From assembly GCF_024749045.1 (NCBI RefSeq), contig NZ_CP087184.1, forward strand, positions 3,658,001-3,722,000: a stretch of 64,000 nucleotides of DNA, given 5' to 3'. Of the stretch, positions 55,637 through 64,000 are shown one piece after another. This stretch comes from Pseudomonas sp. B21-028 (GTDB lineage: Bacteria; Pseudomonadota; Gammaproteobacteria; Pseudomonadales; Pseudomonadaceae). Each line of letters opens with the position of its first letter. The first letter of the stretch is position 1. The notes under the pieces were generated by a model. It saw only the letters and a list, made by a program, of their open reading frames with translations, ran no database searches and was not told where the DNA came from. Both the position numbers and the translations under genes were made by a program.

Positions 55637-57433
55637 ATGCAGACGTTGAAGGCTTTGTACGAGTCCATCGAAATGCACTTCTTCGATACGCTCACCAGGA
55701 AACTCTCAAGCCTTTTCCTGCTGGTCGCCGTCAGCGGGTTGCTGTACTGGGTAGCCCTCAGCGCCCGTACCGACATTGTGGTGCAGTTGCGTAACGCGCA
55801 GCTAGACACCGCCCTGCTGGGACAGATCGAGGGTCGGCTCGACAGCCTGACCCAGGCCCTGTTGTTCGGGGCACTCCTGACACTGTGCATGATCAACTTC
55901 ATGGTCTGGTACTTTCGCCACCTCATCGTGCGCCCCGTCACCGCCATGACCCGGGCACTGGAGGAAATAGCCAACGGCGAAGGCGACCTGTCCAGGGACC
56001 TGCCGCTGGTGACCCATGACGAAATCCGCGTGTTGGCCAGCACCTGCAACCGTTTCCTGGCCAAGCAGCGGGAAATCATCAGCAACGTCCAGGCGCTCAC
56101 CGTGCACATCGCCGTCGAGTCGGCGCGCTCGCTCAAGAACATCAGCGATTCCAGCGACAGTGCCACCCACCAGGCACGTTTCGCCAAGGAAGTGATGGAG
56201 CAGAGCAACTCCGCCGTGGACCGTATCGAAGAAGTCTCGCGCCAGACCCAGGGCATCTCCAACACCACCGCCCAGAACCTGAGCATGGCCCGCGATTCCT
56301 ATGCCGAACTGCTGGAGGTGACCGGCAGCATCGGCGAAATTGCCGGCGGCCTCAATGAGTTCGCGACGCTGGTGGGCGCCCTGAACCAGCGTTCATCGAG
56401 CATCAAGTCCATCGTCGGCCTGATCCAGCAGATCTCTGCCCAGACCAACCTCCTGGCCCTCAACGCCGCCATCGAAGCCGCCCGTGCCGGCGAGAGCGGC
56501 CGGGGCTTCGCCGTGGTGGCCGATGAAGTGCGGACCCTGGCGCAGAACGTCAGCCGGGCCACGGACGACATCTCGCGCAACATTGACGCCATGCTCGAGG
56601 AGGTCGGCTCCACCCACGAACAGACCACCCAGATCAGCCACAACGCCCGGGAAACCCAGAAAGTCGTGGAGCGTGCCTCCGGCCACTTCGAGAGCATGAT
56701 CGTCGACTTCGAATCCACCAACGGCAAGTTGGCCGACATCGCCGGGCACATCCAGCAGTTCGCCGATACCAACACCGGCATCAACGAACGGGTCACCCGG
56801 ATCCACGCCGACAGCCAGTCGATCGATCAGCGCATGCAGCATTCGGCGACCGCTACCCGTGACCTGTCCGGTGTCGCTGAAAAGGTACAGGCGCTACTGG
56901 GCCGGTTCGTGCTCGGCCACGGCAAGCTGGATGCGGCCATCACCCGCGCCAGTCAGTGCCGCGACACTCTCCAGGTACGCCTGGAGGCACTGCACCGCGA
57001 GGGCGTCAACCTGTTCGACCAGAATTACCAGTTGGTACCCGGCACCGATCCCAAGCAGTACATGACCGGCTACACCGAACGCTTTGCCCAGGTCTGCCAG
57101 GAAGCCTGCGACGCCCTCACCCGCAGCACACCAGGCGGCAAGGTCTCGTTCATCGTCGACACCAAGGGCTATTGCCCGGTGAACAACAGCTGGGTGTCGA
57201 AACCACCCACCGGTGACCGCGCCGTCGACCTCCCGGTGTGCCGCAACAAACGCATCTTCAACGACCCCATCGGCCTGCGCGCGGCGGGCAACGTCCAGCG
57301 CTTCCTGCTCCAGACCTACCTGCGCGATACCGGGGAAATCATGACCGAGATCGACGTCCCGTTCTTCTTCGACGGCCGCCATTGGGGCAATCTGCGGGTG
57401 GGGTTCGATGCGGCGGTGTTGTTGGCGGAGTGA
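55637..57433 (+). CDS. Methyl-accepting chemotaxis protein
   Basis: 598 residues from the ATG at 55637 ([10 protein letters not shown]), with AGGAGC upstream. Two membrane segments flank a very short periplasmic loop (about 30 residues), followed by a HAMP-like region and the signalling hairpin tip [25 protein letters not shown] split at the Gln. A C-terminal extension after about residue 440 ([39 protein letters not shown]...) is a cytoplasmic sensing domain with conserved Cys and Trp residues. The ligand is unknown. It probably signals through CheA. Confidence 0.9.
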   Translation: MQTLKALYESIEMHFFDTLTRKLSSLFLLVAVSGLLYWVALSARTDIVVQLRNAQLDTALLGQIEGRLDSLTQALLFGALLTLCMINFMVWYFRHLIVRPVTAMTRALEEIANGEGDLSRDLPLVTHDEIRVLASTCNRFLAKQREIISNVQALTVHIAVESARSLKNISDSSDSATHQARFAKEVMEQSNSAVDRIEEVSRQTQGISNTTAQNLSMARDSYAELLEVTGSIGEIAGGLNEFATLVGALNQRSSSIKSIVGLIQQISAQTNLLALNAAIEAARAGESGRGFAVVADEVRTLAQNVSRATDDISRNIDAMLEEVGSTHEQTTQISHNARETQKVVERASGHFESMIVDFESTNGKLADIAGHIQQFADTNTGINERVTRIHADSQSIDQRMQHSATATRDLSGVAEKVQALLGRFVLGHGKLDAAITRASQCRDTLQVRLEALHREGVNLFDQNYQLVPGTDPKQYMTGYTERFAQVCQEACDALTRSTPGGKVSFIVDTKGYCPVNNSWVSKPPTGDRAVDLPVCRNKRIFNDPIGLRAAGNVQRFLLQTYLRDTGEIMTEIDVPFFFDGRHWGNLRVGFDAAVLLAE

Positions 57434-57451
57434 GAGTCAGCCAACAAGAAG

Positions 57452-57722
57452 CATTGTGGGAGCGAGCCTGCTCGCGATAGCGGTGGATTAGCCGACATCT
57501 TCATCACTGACCCGACGCCATCGCGAGCAGGCTCGCTCCCACAGGGAATCGGTGGCGAACACAAAACCTGAGGCTACCCAAAACAACTGTGGGAGTGAGG
57601 CTTGCCCGCGATGGCGGTGGGTCAGTCGACATCTCATCAACTGACCCGACGCCTTCGCGGGCAAGCTCGCTCCCACAGGGAATCGGTGGCGAACGCAAAG
57701 CCTGAGGCTACCCAAAACAACT
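57452..57722. repeat. REP cluster with a 134-base tandem duplication
   Basis: Four REPs alternate in orientation. The phrase ACAGGGAATCGGTGGCGAAC...CCCAAAACAACT occurs at about 57541 and again at about 57675 (period 134). The second copy is cut at 57722 by the IS insertion. Confidence 0.88.
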
Positions 57723-57799
57723 AATGAGATGGCTACCCCCGCTGCCCCCTGTGAACGCCCACTAAGCTTTCACAGGGGGATCTACCGGAGACCGCCGTC

Positions 57800-58828
57800 A
57801 TGAACAAAGTAGCCGTTGTCGCCATCGACCTTGGAAAGCTCACCTTTCACGTACATGAGCAAGATGATCAGGGGCATCCACTTCTGCGCAAAAAGTTTAA
57901 GCGAGTGGAGCTCCTCCAGCATCTAGCAAATCTCGAACCGTGCATCGTCGTGATGGAAGCCTGTGGTGGGGCCCATTTCATGGCGCAAGAAGTCGCCAAG
58001 TTTGGGCATTCTCCCAAACTGATAGCGCCTCATCTCGTACGTCCTTATGTGAAAAGCAACAAAAACGATTTCGCCGATGCCGAGGCAATCTGCGAGGCCG
58101 CCAGTCGTCCCACGATGCGCTTTGTACCGGTTAAAAACCAAGCTCAGCAGGCTTTGGCGATGCTCAACTCGGTGCGCGACTCGTTCATTAAGGATCGCAC
58201 GGCGACCGTCAATCGGATCCATGCAGCGTTTCTGGAAGTCGGCGTCAGCCTGACTCCAGGCTACAAATCGCTCAAGGACATACCAGCCCTGTTGGAGGCA
58301 AGTTCATTTCATGGGCTCATCCGCAAACTCCTGGCGGACTTGTACGAGCATTACCTCTACCTCAATCTGCGTATCAAGGCGTTAGACAAGGAGGTCGACT
58401 GCCAGGCCGCTGGAGATGATCTGGCCTCCCGCCTGATGACAATGCCGTGCGTGGGTCCGATCACCTCCAGCGTCCTGGCTGCCGAAGTGGGCGACGGTAA
58501 GCAGTTCAAATGTGGTCGAGACTTCTCAGCGTCAATTGGACTGGTCCCCAAACAACACTCAACGGGCGGACGGACGGTACTTTTGGGCATCAGCAAGCGT
58601 GGCGATCGAAATCAAAGGCGCCTGTTCGTCCAGTGTGCCCAGACGTATGTGAACAGGCTGGATCGACAGGAAGGGAAGCTGGCCGATTGGGTTCGCAAGC
58701 TCCTGGCCAGCCACCGTCACCGCAACCTTGTGGTCTGCGCACTGGCCAACAAGTTAGCCAGGATCGCTTGGTCAATTGCGGCAAACCATACGGTATTCGA
58801 TGCAGGGCCAAGCGCGATGAACGCCTGA
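57800..58828 (+). CDS. IS110/IS1111 family transposase
   Basis: 342 residues. The N-terminal DEDD catalytic domain has AIDLGK (first Asp), VMEACGG (Glu) and NDFADAEAI (Asp pair). The C-terminal transposase_20 part has MTMPCVGPITSSVLAAEVGD and the Ser-containing ASIGLVPKQHSTGGRT. It appears intact. Related elements in Pseudomonas insert at REP sequences. Confidence 0.93.
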   Translation: MNKVAVVAIDLGKLTFHVHEQDDQGHPLLRKKFKRVELLQHLANLEPCIVVMEACGGAHFMAQEVAKFGHSPKLIAPHLVRPYVKSNKNDFADAEAICEAASRPTMRFVPVKNQAQQALAMLNSVRDSFIKDRTATVNRIHAAFLEVGVSLTPGYKSLKDIPALLEASSFHGLIRKLLADLYEHYLYLNLRIKALDKEVDCQAAGDDLASRLMTMPCVGPITSSVLAAEVGDGKQFKCGRDFSASIGLVPKQHSTGGRTVLLGISKRGDRNQRRLFVQCAQTYVNRLDRQEGKLADWVRKLLASHRHRNLVVCALANKLARIAWSIAANHTVFDAGPSAMNA

Positions 58829-59064
58829 CCCCGCTATTACCCGAGCACCACCTACCTGGTTTTGCGATGCTGGATAACAGATGACATGAACGGCTAACCG
58901 GCCTGACGAAAACCCTGGGCTCCCACACGGCTGCAAGGCCGTTCAACTAATCAGGATCGTCGGGCATCGAATTCTCATCAAGGCGCGGGGGACGCAATTC
59001 CCCACCCAGACGCCGGATAGATGAAAGCAAGCCAAACACGCATCAAAGACAGTATTGCAGAAAA
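58829..59064 (+). ncRNA. Candidate bridge/seek RNA region of the IS
   Basis: 236 bases between the transposase stop and the right inverted repeat, with no gene. IS1111 elements are known to encode their guide RNA downstream of the transposase. GCTCCCACA (58919-58927) is complementary to the right target half TGTGGGAGC. CAACTAAT (58944-58951) matches the left junction (57720-57727). The ends of the RNA are not determined. Confidence 0.4.
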
Positions 59065-59080
59065 GGGGGTAACCATAGAT

Positions 59081-59170
59081 GTGGGAGCGAGGCTTGCCCG
59101 CGATGCAGGCGCCTCGGTCTACAGTGATACCGAGGCGATGCTATCGCGGGCAAGCCTTGCTCCCACAGGC
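59081..59170. repeat. REP inverted pair
   Basis: GTGGGAGCGAGGCTTGCCCG on the left and CGGGCAAGCCTTGCTCCCAC on the right, with inner CGCCTCGGT/ACCGAGGCG. The left copy directly abuts the IS end. Confidence 0.88.
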
Positions 59171-59204
59171 TCGTTCCCACAGAGGGTTTACCTCAGGGCT
59201 GCGG

Positions 59205-59402
59205 TCAACAGCACTTCGGCCCACCCTTGCCACCGTAACGGGCCTCCTGGCGTTCGCGGAAGAACGCCTCGTAGTCCATCAGCGGTTTGTCCGGGTGCTT
59301 GGTCTGCATGTGCTCGACGTAGTTGTCGTAGTCGGGCATGCCGACCATCAGGCGGGCGGCCTGACCGAGGTATTTACCGAGGCGACTCAAGTCATTGAAC
59401 AT
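59205..59402 (-). CDS. YbdD/YjiX family protein
   Basis: 65 residues ([14 protein letters not shown]...) from the ATG at 59402; GAGG is upstream. It shows the short YbdD pattern ([20 protein letters not shown] and RFGGKGG-like [11 protein letters not shown] ending). It lies 16 bases after cstA. In E. coli YbdD/YjiX are needed for CstA/BtsT pyruvate uptake, and the same partnership is likely here. Confidence 0.9.
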   Translation of the reverse strand: MFNDLSRLGKYLGQAARLMVGMPDYDNYVEHMQTKHPDKPLMDYEAFFRERQEARYGGKGGPKCC

Positions 59403-59418
59403 CGTTGCAATCCTCGTT

Positions 59419-61479
59419 TCAGGCGTCCGGCAGGGCCTGGAAAGGTGCTTCCTTATCCGTGCGCTCTTTCGTGCCCCAGGCGGCAACGCCGACCTTGAGC
59501 GCGTAGAACAGGATGCTGAGCACCACGAACAGGAACAGTGCCGTCAGCGTGGCGTTGGTGTAGGCATTGAACACCACGTGCTGCATCTGCTCGATGCTCT
59601 TGGCCGGGGCCAGGACCTGGCCGGCTGCCAGGGCATCGTTGTATTTGCGCGCCAGGGCCAGGAAGCCGATCGCAGGATTCGCGTCGAACAGCTTGATCAG
59701 GCCCGCCGTGGTGGTGCAAATCAGCAGCCAGGCCGCCGGCAGCAGCGTGACCCAGATGTAGCGCTGGCGCTTCATCTTGATCAGCACCACGGTGGCGAGC
59801 ATCAGGGCGATACCGGCCAGCATCTGGTTGGAGATGCCGAACAGCGGCCACAAGGTGTTGATGCCGCCCAGCGGATCGATCACGCCCTGGTACAGCAGAT
59901 AACCCCACAGCGCCACGCAACCGGCGGTGGCGATCAGGTTGGCGGTCCAGGAATCGGTGCGCTTGAGCGACGGTACGAACGAACCCAGCAGGTCCTGCAG
60001 CATGAACCGCCCGGCACGGGTGCCGGCGTCCACCGCGGTGAGGATGAACAGCGCTTCGAACAGGATCGCGAAGTGGTACCAGAACGCCATGGTGTTCTCA
60101 CCCGGCAGCACCGAATGCAGGATCTGCGCGATACCGACCGCCAGGGTCGGCGCGCCGCCGGCACGGGCCAGGACGGTGGTTTCACCGATGTCCCGGGCCA
60201 CCGCCTGCAAGGCATCAGGGGTGATGGCAAAGCCCCAGCCGCTGATGGTCTGAGCCACGGCCACGACATCACCGCCGACCACCGCCGCCGGGCTGTTCAT
60301 GGCGAAGTACACGCCCGGCTCGATCACCGACGCGGCGACCATCGCCATGATCGCCACGAAGGACTCCATCAGCATGCCGCCGTAGCCGATGTAGCGGGCG
60401 TTGGTTTCGTTGTCCAGCAGCTTGGGCGTGGTGCCCGAGGAGATCAGCGCATGGAAGCCCGAGACCGCGCCGCAGGCGATGGTGATGAACAGGAACGGGA
60501 ACAGCCCGCCCTTCCACACCGGGCCCAGGCCGTTGGTGAACTGGGTCAGCGCCGGCATTTTCAGCTCGGGCATGGTGACCAGGATGCCGATCGCCAGGGC
60601 GACGATGGTGCCGATCTTGAGGAAGGTCGACAGGTAGTCCCGCGGGGCCAGGATCAGCCACACCGGCAGCACCGCCGCGACGAAACCGTAGCCGATCAGC
60701 ATCCAGGTGATCTGGATCCCGGTGAAGCTGAAGGCCTTGGCCCAGACCGGGTCGGCGGCGATCTGCCCGCCCAGCCAGATCGAACCCAGCAGCAACAGCA
60801 CGCCGATGAGCGAGATTTCACCGATGCGGCCCGGGCGGATGTAGCGCATGTAGATGCCCATGAACATCGCGATCGGGATGGTCGCCATCACCGTGAAGAT
60901 CCCCCACGGGCTCTCGGCCAGGGCCTTGACCACGATCAGCGCCAGCACCGCGAGGATGATGATCATGATCAGGAAGCAGCCGAACAGCGCGATGGTGCCG
61001 GGAATGCGGCCCATTTCCTCGCGGACCATGTCGCCCAGGGAGCGACCGTTGCGACGGGTGGACAGGAACAGGATCATGAAGTCCTGCACGGCCCCGGCCA
61101 GCACCACGCCGGCGATCAGCCAGAGCGTGCCGGGCAAGTAGCCCATCTGCGCCGCCAGCACCGGCCCGACCAGCGGCCCCGCGCCGGCAATGGCGGCGAA
61201 GTGGTGACCGAAGAGGATGTGTTTGTTGGTCGGGACGAAGTCCAGGCCATCGTTGTTGAGCACGGCAGGGGTGGCCCGGCGCGCATCGAGTTGCATCACG
61301 TTGTTGGCGATGAAGAGGCTGTAGTAGCGGTAGGCGACCAGGTAGATGGCCACGGCTGCGACGACGATCCAGAGGGCGTTGATGGGTTCGCCGCGGCGCA
61401 AGGCCACGACACTCAACGCACAGGCTCCCAGAACAGCCACGGCAAACCAGGCGAGGTGTTTAACCAGACGGGTTGTCAT
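59419..61479 (-). CDS. cstA: Carbon starvation protein CstA (pyruvate transporter family)
   Basis: 686 residues from the ATG at 61479 (GGAGACAC upstream). It has many membrane helices and the CstA signatures ([40 protein letters not shown] split). It is a secondary transporter of the CstA/BtsT family, known for pyruvate and possibly peptide uptake under starvation. The two-component pair to its right is a possible regulator. Confidence 0.93.
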   Translation of the reverse strand: MTTRLVKHLAWFAVAVLGACALSVVALRRGEPINALWIVVAAVAIYLVAYRYYSLFIANNVMQLDARRATPAVLNNDGLDFVPTNKHILFGHHFAAIAGAGPLVGPVLAAQMGYLPGTLWLIAGVVLAGAVQDFMILFLSTRRNGRSLGDMVREEMGRIPGTIALFGCFLIMIIILAVLALIVVKALAESPWGIFTVMATIPIAMFMGIYMRYIRPGRIGEISLIGVLLLLGSIWLGGQIAADPVWAKAFSFTGIQITWMLIGYGFVAAVLPVWLILAPRDYLSTFLKIGTIVALAIGILVTMPELKMPALTQFTNGLGPVWKGGLFPFLFITIACGAVSGFHALISSGTTPKLLDNETNARYIGYGGMLMESFVAIMAMVAASVIEPGVYFAMNSPAAVVGGDVVAVAQTISGWGFAITPDALQAVARDIGETTVLARAGGAPTLAVGIAQILHSVLPGENTMAFWYHFAILFEALFILTAVDAGTRAGRFMLQDLLGSFVPSLKRTDSWTANLIATAGCVALWGYLLYQGVIDPLGGINTLWPLFGISNQMLAGIALMLATVVLIKMKRQRYIWVTLLPAAWLLICTTTAGLIKLFDANPAIGFLALARKYNDALAAGQVLAPAKSIEQMQHVVFNAYTNATLTALFLFVVLSILFYALKVGVAAWGTKERTDKEAPFQALPDA

Positions 61480-61790
61480 TGCGTGTCTCCTGCCGAGGTC
61501 CAGTGGACTGCGGCGATTGTTTTTATAGTGTGCCCCGGCTAATCGGAGCGGGCCCAATATCCCTGTCCGACGTCAATAAATAAATCCGTAGTACTACGTA
61601 GACGCACACCGGCCCCTGTGGGAGCAAGGCTTGCCCTAATGCCAGTTAAGGATCAAAGGTGCAAACCTGTGGGAGCAAAGCTTGCTCCCACAGGTCTTGC
61701 TCCCACAGGTTTTATCTCCAATCCGGTACGATGTTTGGCATATGATGCCGACCATCCACCTCCCCGCGTCAGGCCCTGGCAGGAGTACAG
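61480..61790. other. cstA control region with palindrome and repeats
   Basis: A 311-base gap between divergent units. The perfect palindrome CGTAGTACTACG lies at 61587-61598 and could be a response-regulator site. A REP-like hairpin AACCTGTGGGAGC...GCTCCCACAGGT spans 61664-61695, followed by another partial copy. No gene is seen. Confidence 0.5.
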
Positions 61791-63152
61791 ATGCTGCTCA
61801 AACACAAAATCGTCGCCCTCGGGATCCTGCCCCTGGTCCTGGCGATAGCCGTCATCTGTGCGCTGGTGATCTCGCTCAACCGCCAGTTGGGCGATCAACA
61901 GGCGCAACTGATCGAAGACAGCATCCTGGCCAGCAAGCGCGCCGAGCTGAAAAACTACGTCGAGATGGCGCAGAGCCTGATCGCGCCGCTGTACAACGGC
62001 GGCCTTGGGGACGAACGCGCACAGCAACAGGTGCTCGAGGAGCTGCGCAAGCTCAGCTTCGGCATCAACGGCTATTTCTTCGTCTATGACCGCCAGGGCC
62101 GCAGCCTGATGCACGCGCGTCAGTCGGAACTGGTGGGCAAATACCTCTGGGACATGAAGGACCCCCACGGCCTGCCTGTCATCCAGGCATTGATCAAAAG
62201 TGCCGAGACCGGCGAGGGTTTCCAGCGTTACGCCTGGAACAAGCCGTCCTCCGGCCAGGTGAGCGAAAAGCTGGCCTACGTGGTGATGCTGGATCGGTGG
62301 GGCTGGATGCTTGGCACCGGGATCTACCTGGAAGATGTCGAACGCGCCACCCAGCAGGCTCGCGATGAAGTCGCCCATGGCATCCACACCACCATGCAGG
62401 CCATTGCCGCCATTGCACTGGTGGCGGTCCTGCTGGTGTTCGCCGGCGGCATGACCCTCAACGTGAGCGAACATCGCCTGGCCGACAAGAAACTGCAGCG
62501 GCTGAACCAACGTATTGTCAGTTTGCAGGAGGAAGAACGTTCGCGGGTGTCCCGCGAACTCCACGACGGCATCAGCCAGTTGCTGGTGTCGATCAAATTC
62601 CAGTTCGAGCTGGCCTGTCATGTGCTCGAAAACGGTCAGGAAAACGGCCTGGGCATCCTCAAGAACGCAACGGACCGGCTGGGGGAAGCCATCGGTGAAA
62701 TCCGCAGCATCTCCCACGACTTGCGCTCTTCCCTGCTCGACACCCTGGGCCTGCCCGCCGCCATCGGTCAGCTCGCGGCCGAATTCGAACAGCGCAGCGG
62801 GCTCGAGGTGTCCTACAGAAGCAATGAGTTCGATTGCCGGCTGGAAAATGGCGCACCGGTCTCGCTGTTCCGCATCGCCCAGGAAGCCCTGACCAATATC
62901 GAACGCCACGCCGGAGCGAAACGTGTCGCCATCACCTTGTTCGGCTCCGCTCAATCCTTGCGCCTGACGGTGGTGGATGACGGAATGGGCTTCAATGTCC
63001 CGCAAGTCGAACGTGGCCATGCCGGTATCGGCCTGCGGAACATCCGCGAACGGGTCGAGCATTTCGGCGGGCGACTGGAGCTGACGTCGACAGCGGGGCG
63101 AAGCGAGCTGGACGTCCTGCTGCCCATGGACCTGTCGGCCACGGAAAGCTGA
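61791..63152 (+). CDS. Cache-domain sensor histidine kinase (NarL type)
   Basis: 453 residues. An N-terminal membrane helix is followed by a single-Cache periplasmic domain (GINGYFFVYDRQGRSLMH, WGWMLGTGIYLED), a second membrane helix near 205-225, and a HisKA_3 domain with the phosphate-accepting His in SRELHDGISQLLV. The HATPase part has ALTNIERHA and DDGMGF. It senses a small ligand outside the membrane and phosphorylates the next gene's product. Confidence 0.92.
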   Translation: MLLKHKIVALGILPLVLAIAVICALVISLNRQLGDQQAQLIEDSILASKRAELKNYVEMAQSLIAPLYNGGLGDERAQQQVLEELRKLSFGINGYFFVYDRQGRSLMHARQSELVGKYLWDMKDPHGLPVIQALIKSAETGEGFQRYAWNKPSSGQVSEKLAYVVMLDRWGWMLGTGIYLEDVERATQQARDEVAHGIHTTMQAIAAIALVAVLLVFAGGMTLNVSEHRLADKKLQRLNQRIVSLQEEERSRVSRELHDGISQLLVSIKFQFELACHVLENGQENGLGILKNATDRLGEAIGEIRSISHDLRSSLLDTLGLPAAIGQLAAEFEQRSGLEVSYRSNEFDCRLENGAPVSLFRIAQEALTNIERHAGAKRVAITLFGSAQSLRLTVVDDGMGFNVPQVERGHAGIGLRNIRERVEHFGGRLELTSTAGRSELDVLLPMDLSATES

Positions 63153-63183
63153 TGCGTTCCCCTTATAGCGAGAGCCCCTGCCA

Positions 63184-63816
63184 ATGACCCTGCCCCCTGC
63201 GATCCGCGTCGCGCTGGTTGACGATCACTCCCTGGTCCGCGACGGCATCCGGGCCTTGCTGTCCGTCATGCCCCAACTGGACGTGGTGGGCGAAGCCGAG
63301 AACGGCGCGCAGGCGATCGAGATGGTCGGGCGCTGCCAGCCGGACCTGCTGCTGATGGACATCGGCCTCAAGGACATGAACGGCCTCGAATTGACCCGGC
63401 GGCTGGGCAAGCAGTACCCCAGCCTCAAGATCCTGGTCCTGAGCATGTACGACAATCATGAATACGTAAGCGAGTCGGTGCGTTCCGGCGCCAGCGGCTA
63501 CGTTCTCAAGAATGCACCTTCGCGGGAGATCATCGCCGCCATCGAGGCCATTATCGGCGGCGGCACCTTCTACAGCGCAGAGATCGCCCAGCGGCTCGCC
63601 GCCGCCCCCAGTACCGATGACGAGCTGACACCCCGTGAGCGCCAGGTGCTGCTCAAAATGGTCCAGGGGTTGAACAACAAGGAGATGGCCCGCGAGCTGG
63701 ACATCAGCGTGCGCACCGTCGAGACCCACCGCCTGAGCATCCGCCGCAAGCTCAATATCGACAAACCGGCGGCCCTGGCGAAGTACGCGATCGACCATGG
63801 GATCATTGCCCGCTAA
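63184..63816 (+). CDS. LuxR/NarL-family response regulator
   Basis: 210 residues. The receiver has the acidic pocket VDDHS and the phosphorylation Asp in LLMDIGLKD (about residue 59). The C-terminal helix-turn-helix has LTPRERQVLLKMVQG and RTVETHRLSIRRKL. It is the partner of the kinase 31 bases upstream; cstA is a candidate target. Confidence 0.93.
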   Translation: MTLPPAIRVALVDDHSLVRDGIRALLSVMPQLDVVGEAENGAQAIEMVGRCQPDLLLMDIGLKDMNGLELTRRLGKQYPSLKILVLSMYDNHEYVSESVRSGASGYVLKNAPSREIIAAIEAIIGGGTFYSAEIAQRLAAAPSTDDELTPRERQVLLKMVQGLNNKEMARELDISVRTVETHRLSIRRKLNIDKPAALAKYAIDHGIIAR

Positions 63817-63862
63817 AGGCCTGTAAGGTTAAATCGCATTCCCCTCCGAGGTTGATGCCTCC

Positions 63863-64000
63863 ATGTCCGAACGCCCAAGCCCACAGATATCCTCGCGCAA
63901 ACAACCCAAGCAGGTACGTTCCACCGAGCTCGTCGCAGCCATCCTGGAGGCCGCTGTTCAGGTTCTGGAAAGCCAGGGTGCCACGCGCTTCACCATGGCC
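63863..64000 (+). CDS. TetR family regulator (3' end outside window)
   Basis: 46 residues are visible from the ATG at 63863, with GAGG upstream. The sequence RSTELVAAILEAAVQVLESQG followed by ATRFTMA matches the first helices of a TetR DNA-binding domain (split here for length). The gene continues past the window, so its target cannot be judged. Confidence 0.75.
   Translation, partial: MSERPSPQISSRKQPKQVRSTELVAAILEAAVQVLESQGATRFTMA

Larger units (their letters stand above)
57723..59080 (+). mobile_element. IS1111-type (IS110 family) insertion sequence
   Basis: 1358 bases. Subterminal inverted repeats are ATGGCTACCCCC (57729-57740) and GGGGGTAACCAT (59065-59076), matching at 11 of 12 positions. 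They lie six and four bases inside the ends, the layout typical of the IS1111 subgroup. The left flank ends AAACAACT and the right begins GTGGGAGCGAGG. Joining them recreates the intact sequence seen at 57580-57600 in the neighbouring repeat, so the empty site is known. No target duplication is evident. Confidence 0.82.

Noticed and set aside
59395..61542. Long plus-strand open frame opposite cstA
   Set aside because: Shadow of cstA in GC-rich DNA. The translation is low-complexity (His/Gln/Asp/Arg) with no membrane or domain pattern.

Overview
The window looks like a chromosome segment of a fluorescent-group Pseudomonas. It is GC-rich and carries many copies of the Pseudomonas REP palindrome (GTGGGAGCGAGCCTGCTCGCGAT and variants) plus a second REP-like family (GGGGATTTATCCCC). 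It also has a MuxABC-OpmB efflux operon, CstA, NudC and Tpx of Pseudomonas type. No prophage, plasmid functions or CRISPR array were seen.

Layout. 1-5.6 kb: the end of a DAHL-type sensor kinase, a polysaccharide deacetylase lipoprotein and several small proteins. 5.7-6.1 kb: tRNA-Leu(TAA) and tRNA-Cys(GCA), each with its own terminator. 6.4-11 kb: SRPBCC protein plus zinc alcohol dehydrogenase, a TSUP permease, NudC and a dienoyl-CoA isomerase-like crotonase. 11.2-20.4 kb: muxA-muxB-muxC-opmB. 20.5-27 kb: thiol peroxidase, DUF3313 lipoprotein, aspartate/glutamate racemase, GNAT acetyltransferase, a REP tandem array, and the operon circularly permuted ATP-grasp / alpha-E / transglutaminase.

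27.5-38.1 kb is the most unusual region: a minus-strand unit EamA-type permease, NRPS (A-N-methyltransferase-PCP), PKS (KS-AT-KR-ACP-TE), and an orphan glycine-betaine-type periplasmic binding protein. The A-domain specificity residues read DILQLGLIWK, the glycine code. The AT has the malonyl HAFH motif, the KR is intact, and the TE has a cysteine in place of the nucleophilic serine. The predicted skeleton is a 3-hydroxy-4-(N-methylated amino)butanoate, which is N-methyl-GABOB or, if methylation is exhaustive, the carnitine skeleton. The neighbouring quaternary-amine-type binding protein fits such a product. I know of no described bacterial assembly line of this kind; this is the main hypothesis to test.

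38.4-53.0 kb is a plus-strand catabolic cluster: AA_synth protein, alpha/beta hydrolase, aldehyde dehydrogenase, flavin reductase, succinate-semialdehyde-type dehydrogenase, AhpD/CMD protein, GntR regulator, NUDIX, RibB with a degenerate RibA domain, polyamine-type ABC importer, a second flavin reductase and a luciferase-like monooxygenase. A shared palindrome (TATTATGGTATACCA, or TTCCA in one copy) precedes three of its transcription units. The layout resembles two-component flavin-dependent opening of an N-heterocycle, as in trigonelline breakdown.

53.2-64 kb: TonB-dependent siderophore receptor with a Fur-like box, a chemoreceptor, an IS1111-type element inserted at the edge of a REP (the empty site is visible in the neighbouring repeat copy), ybdD-cstA, a NarL-type two-component pair and the start of a TetR regulator.
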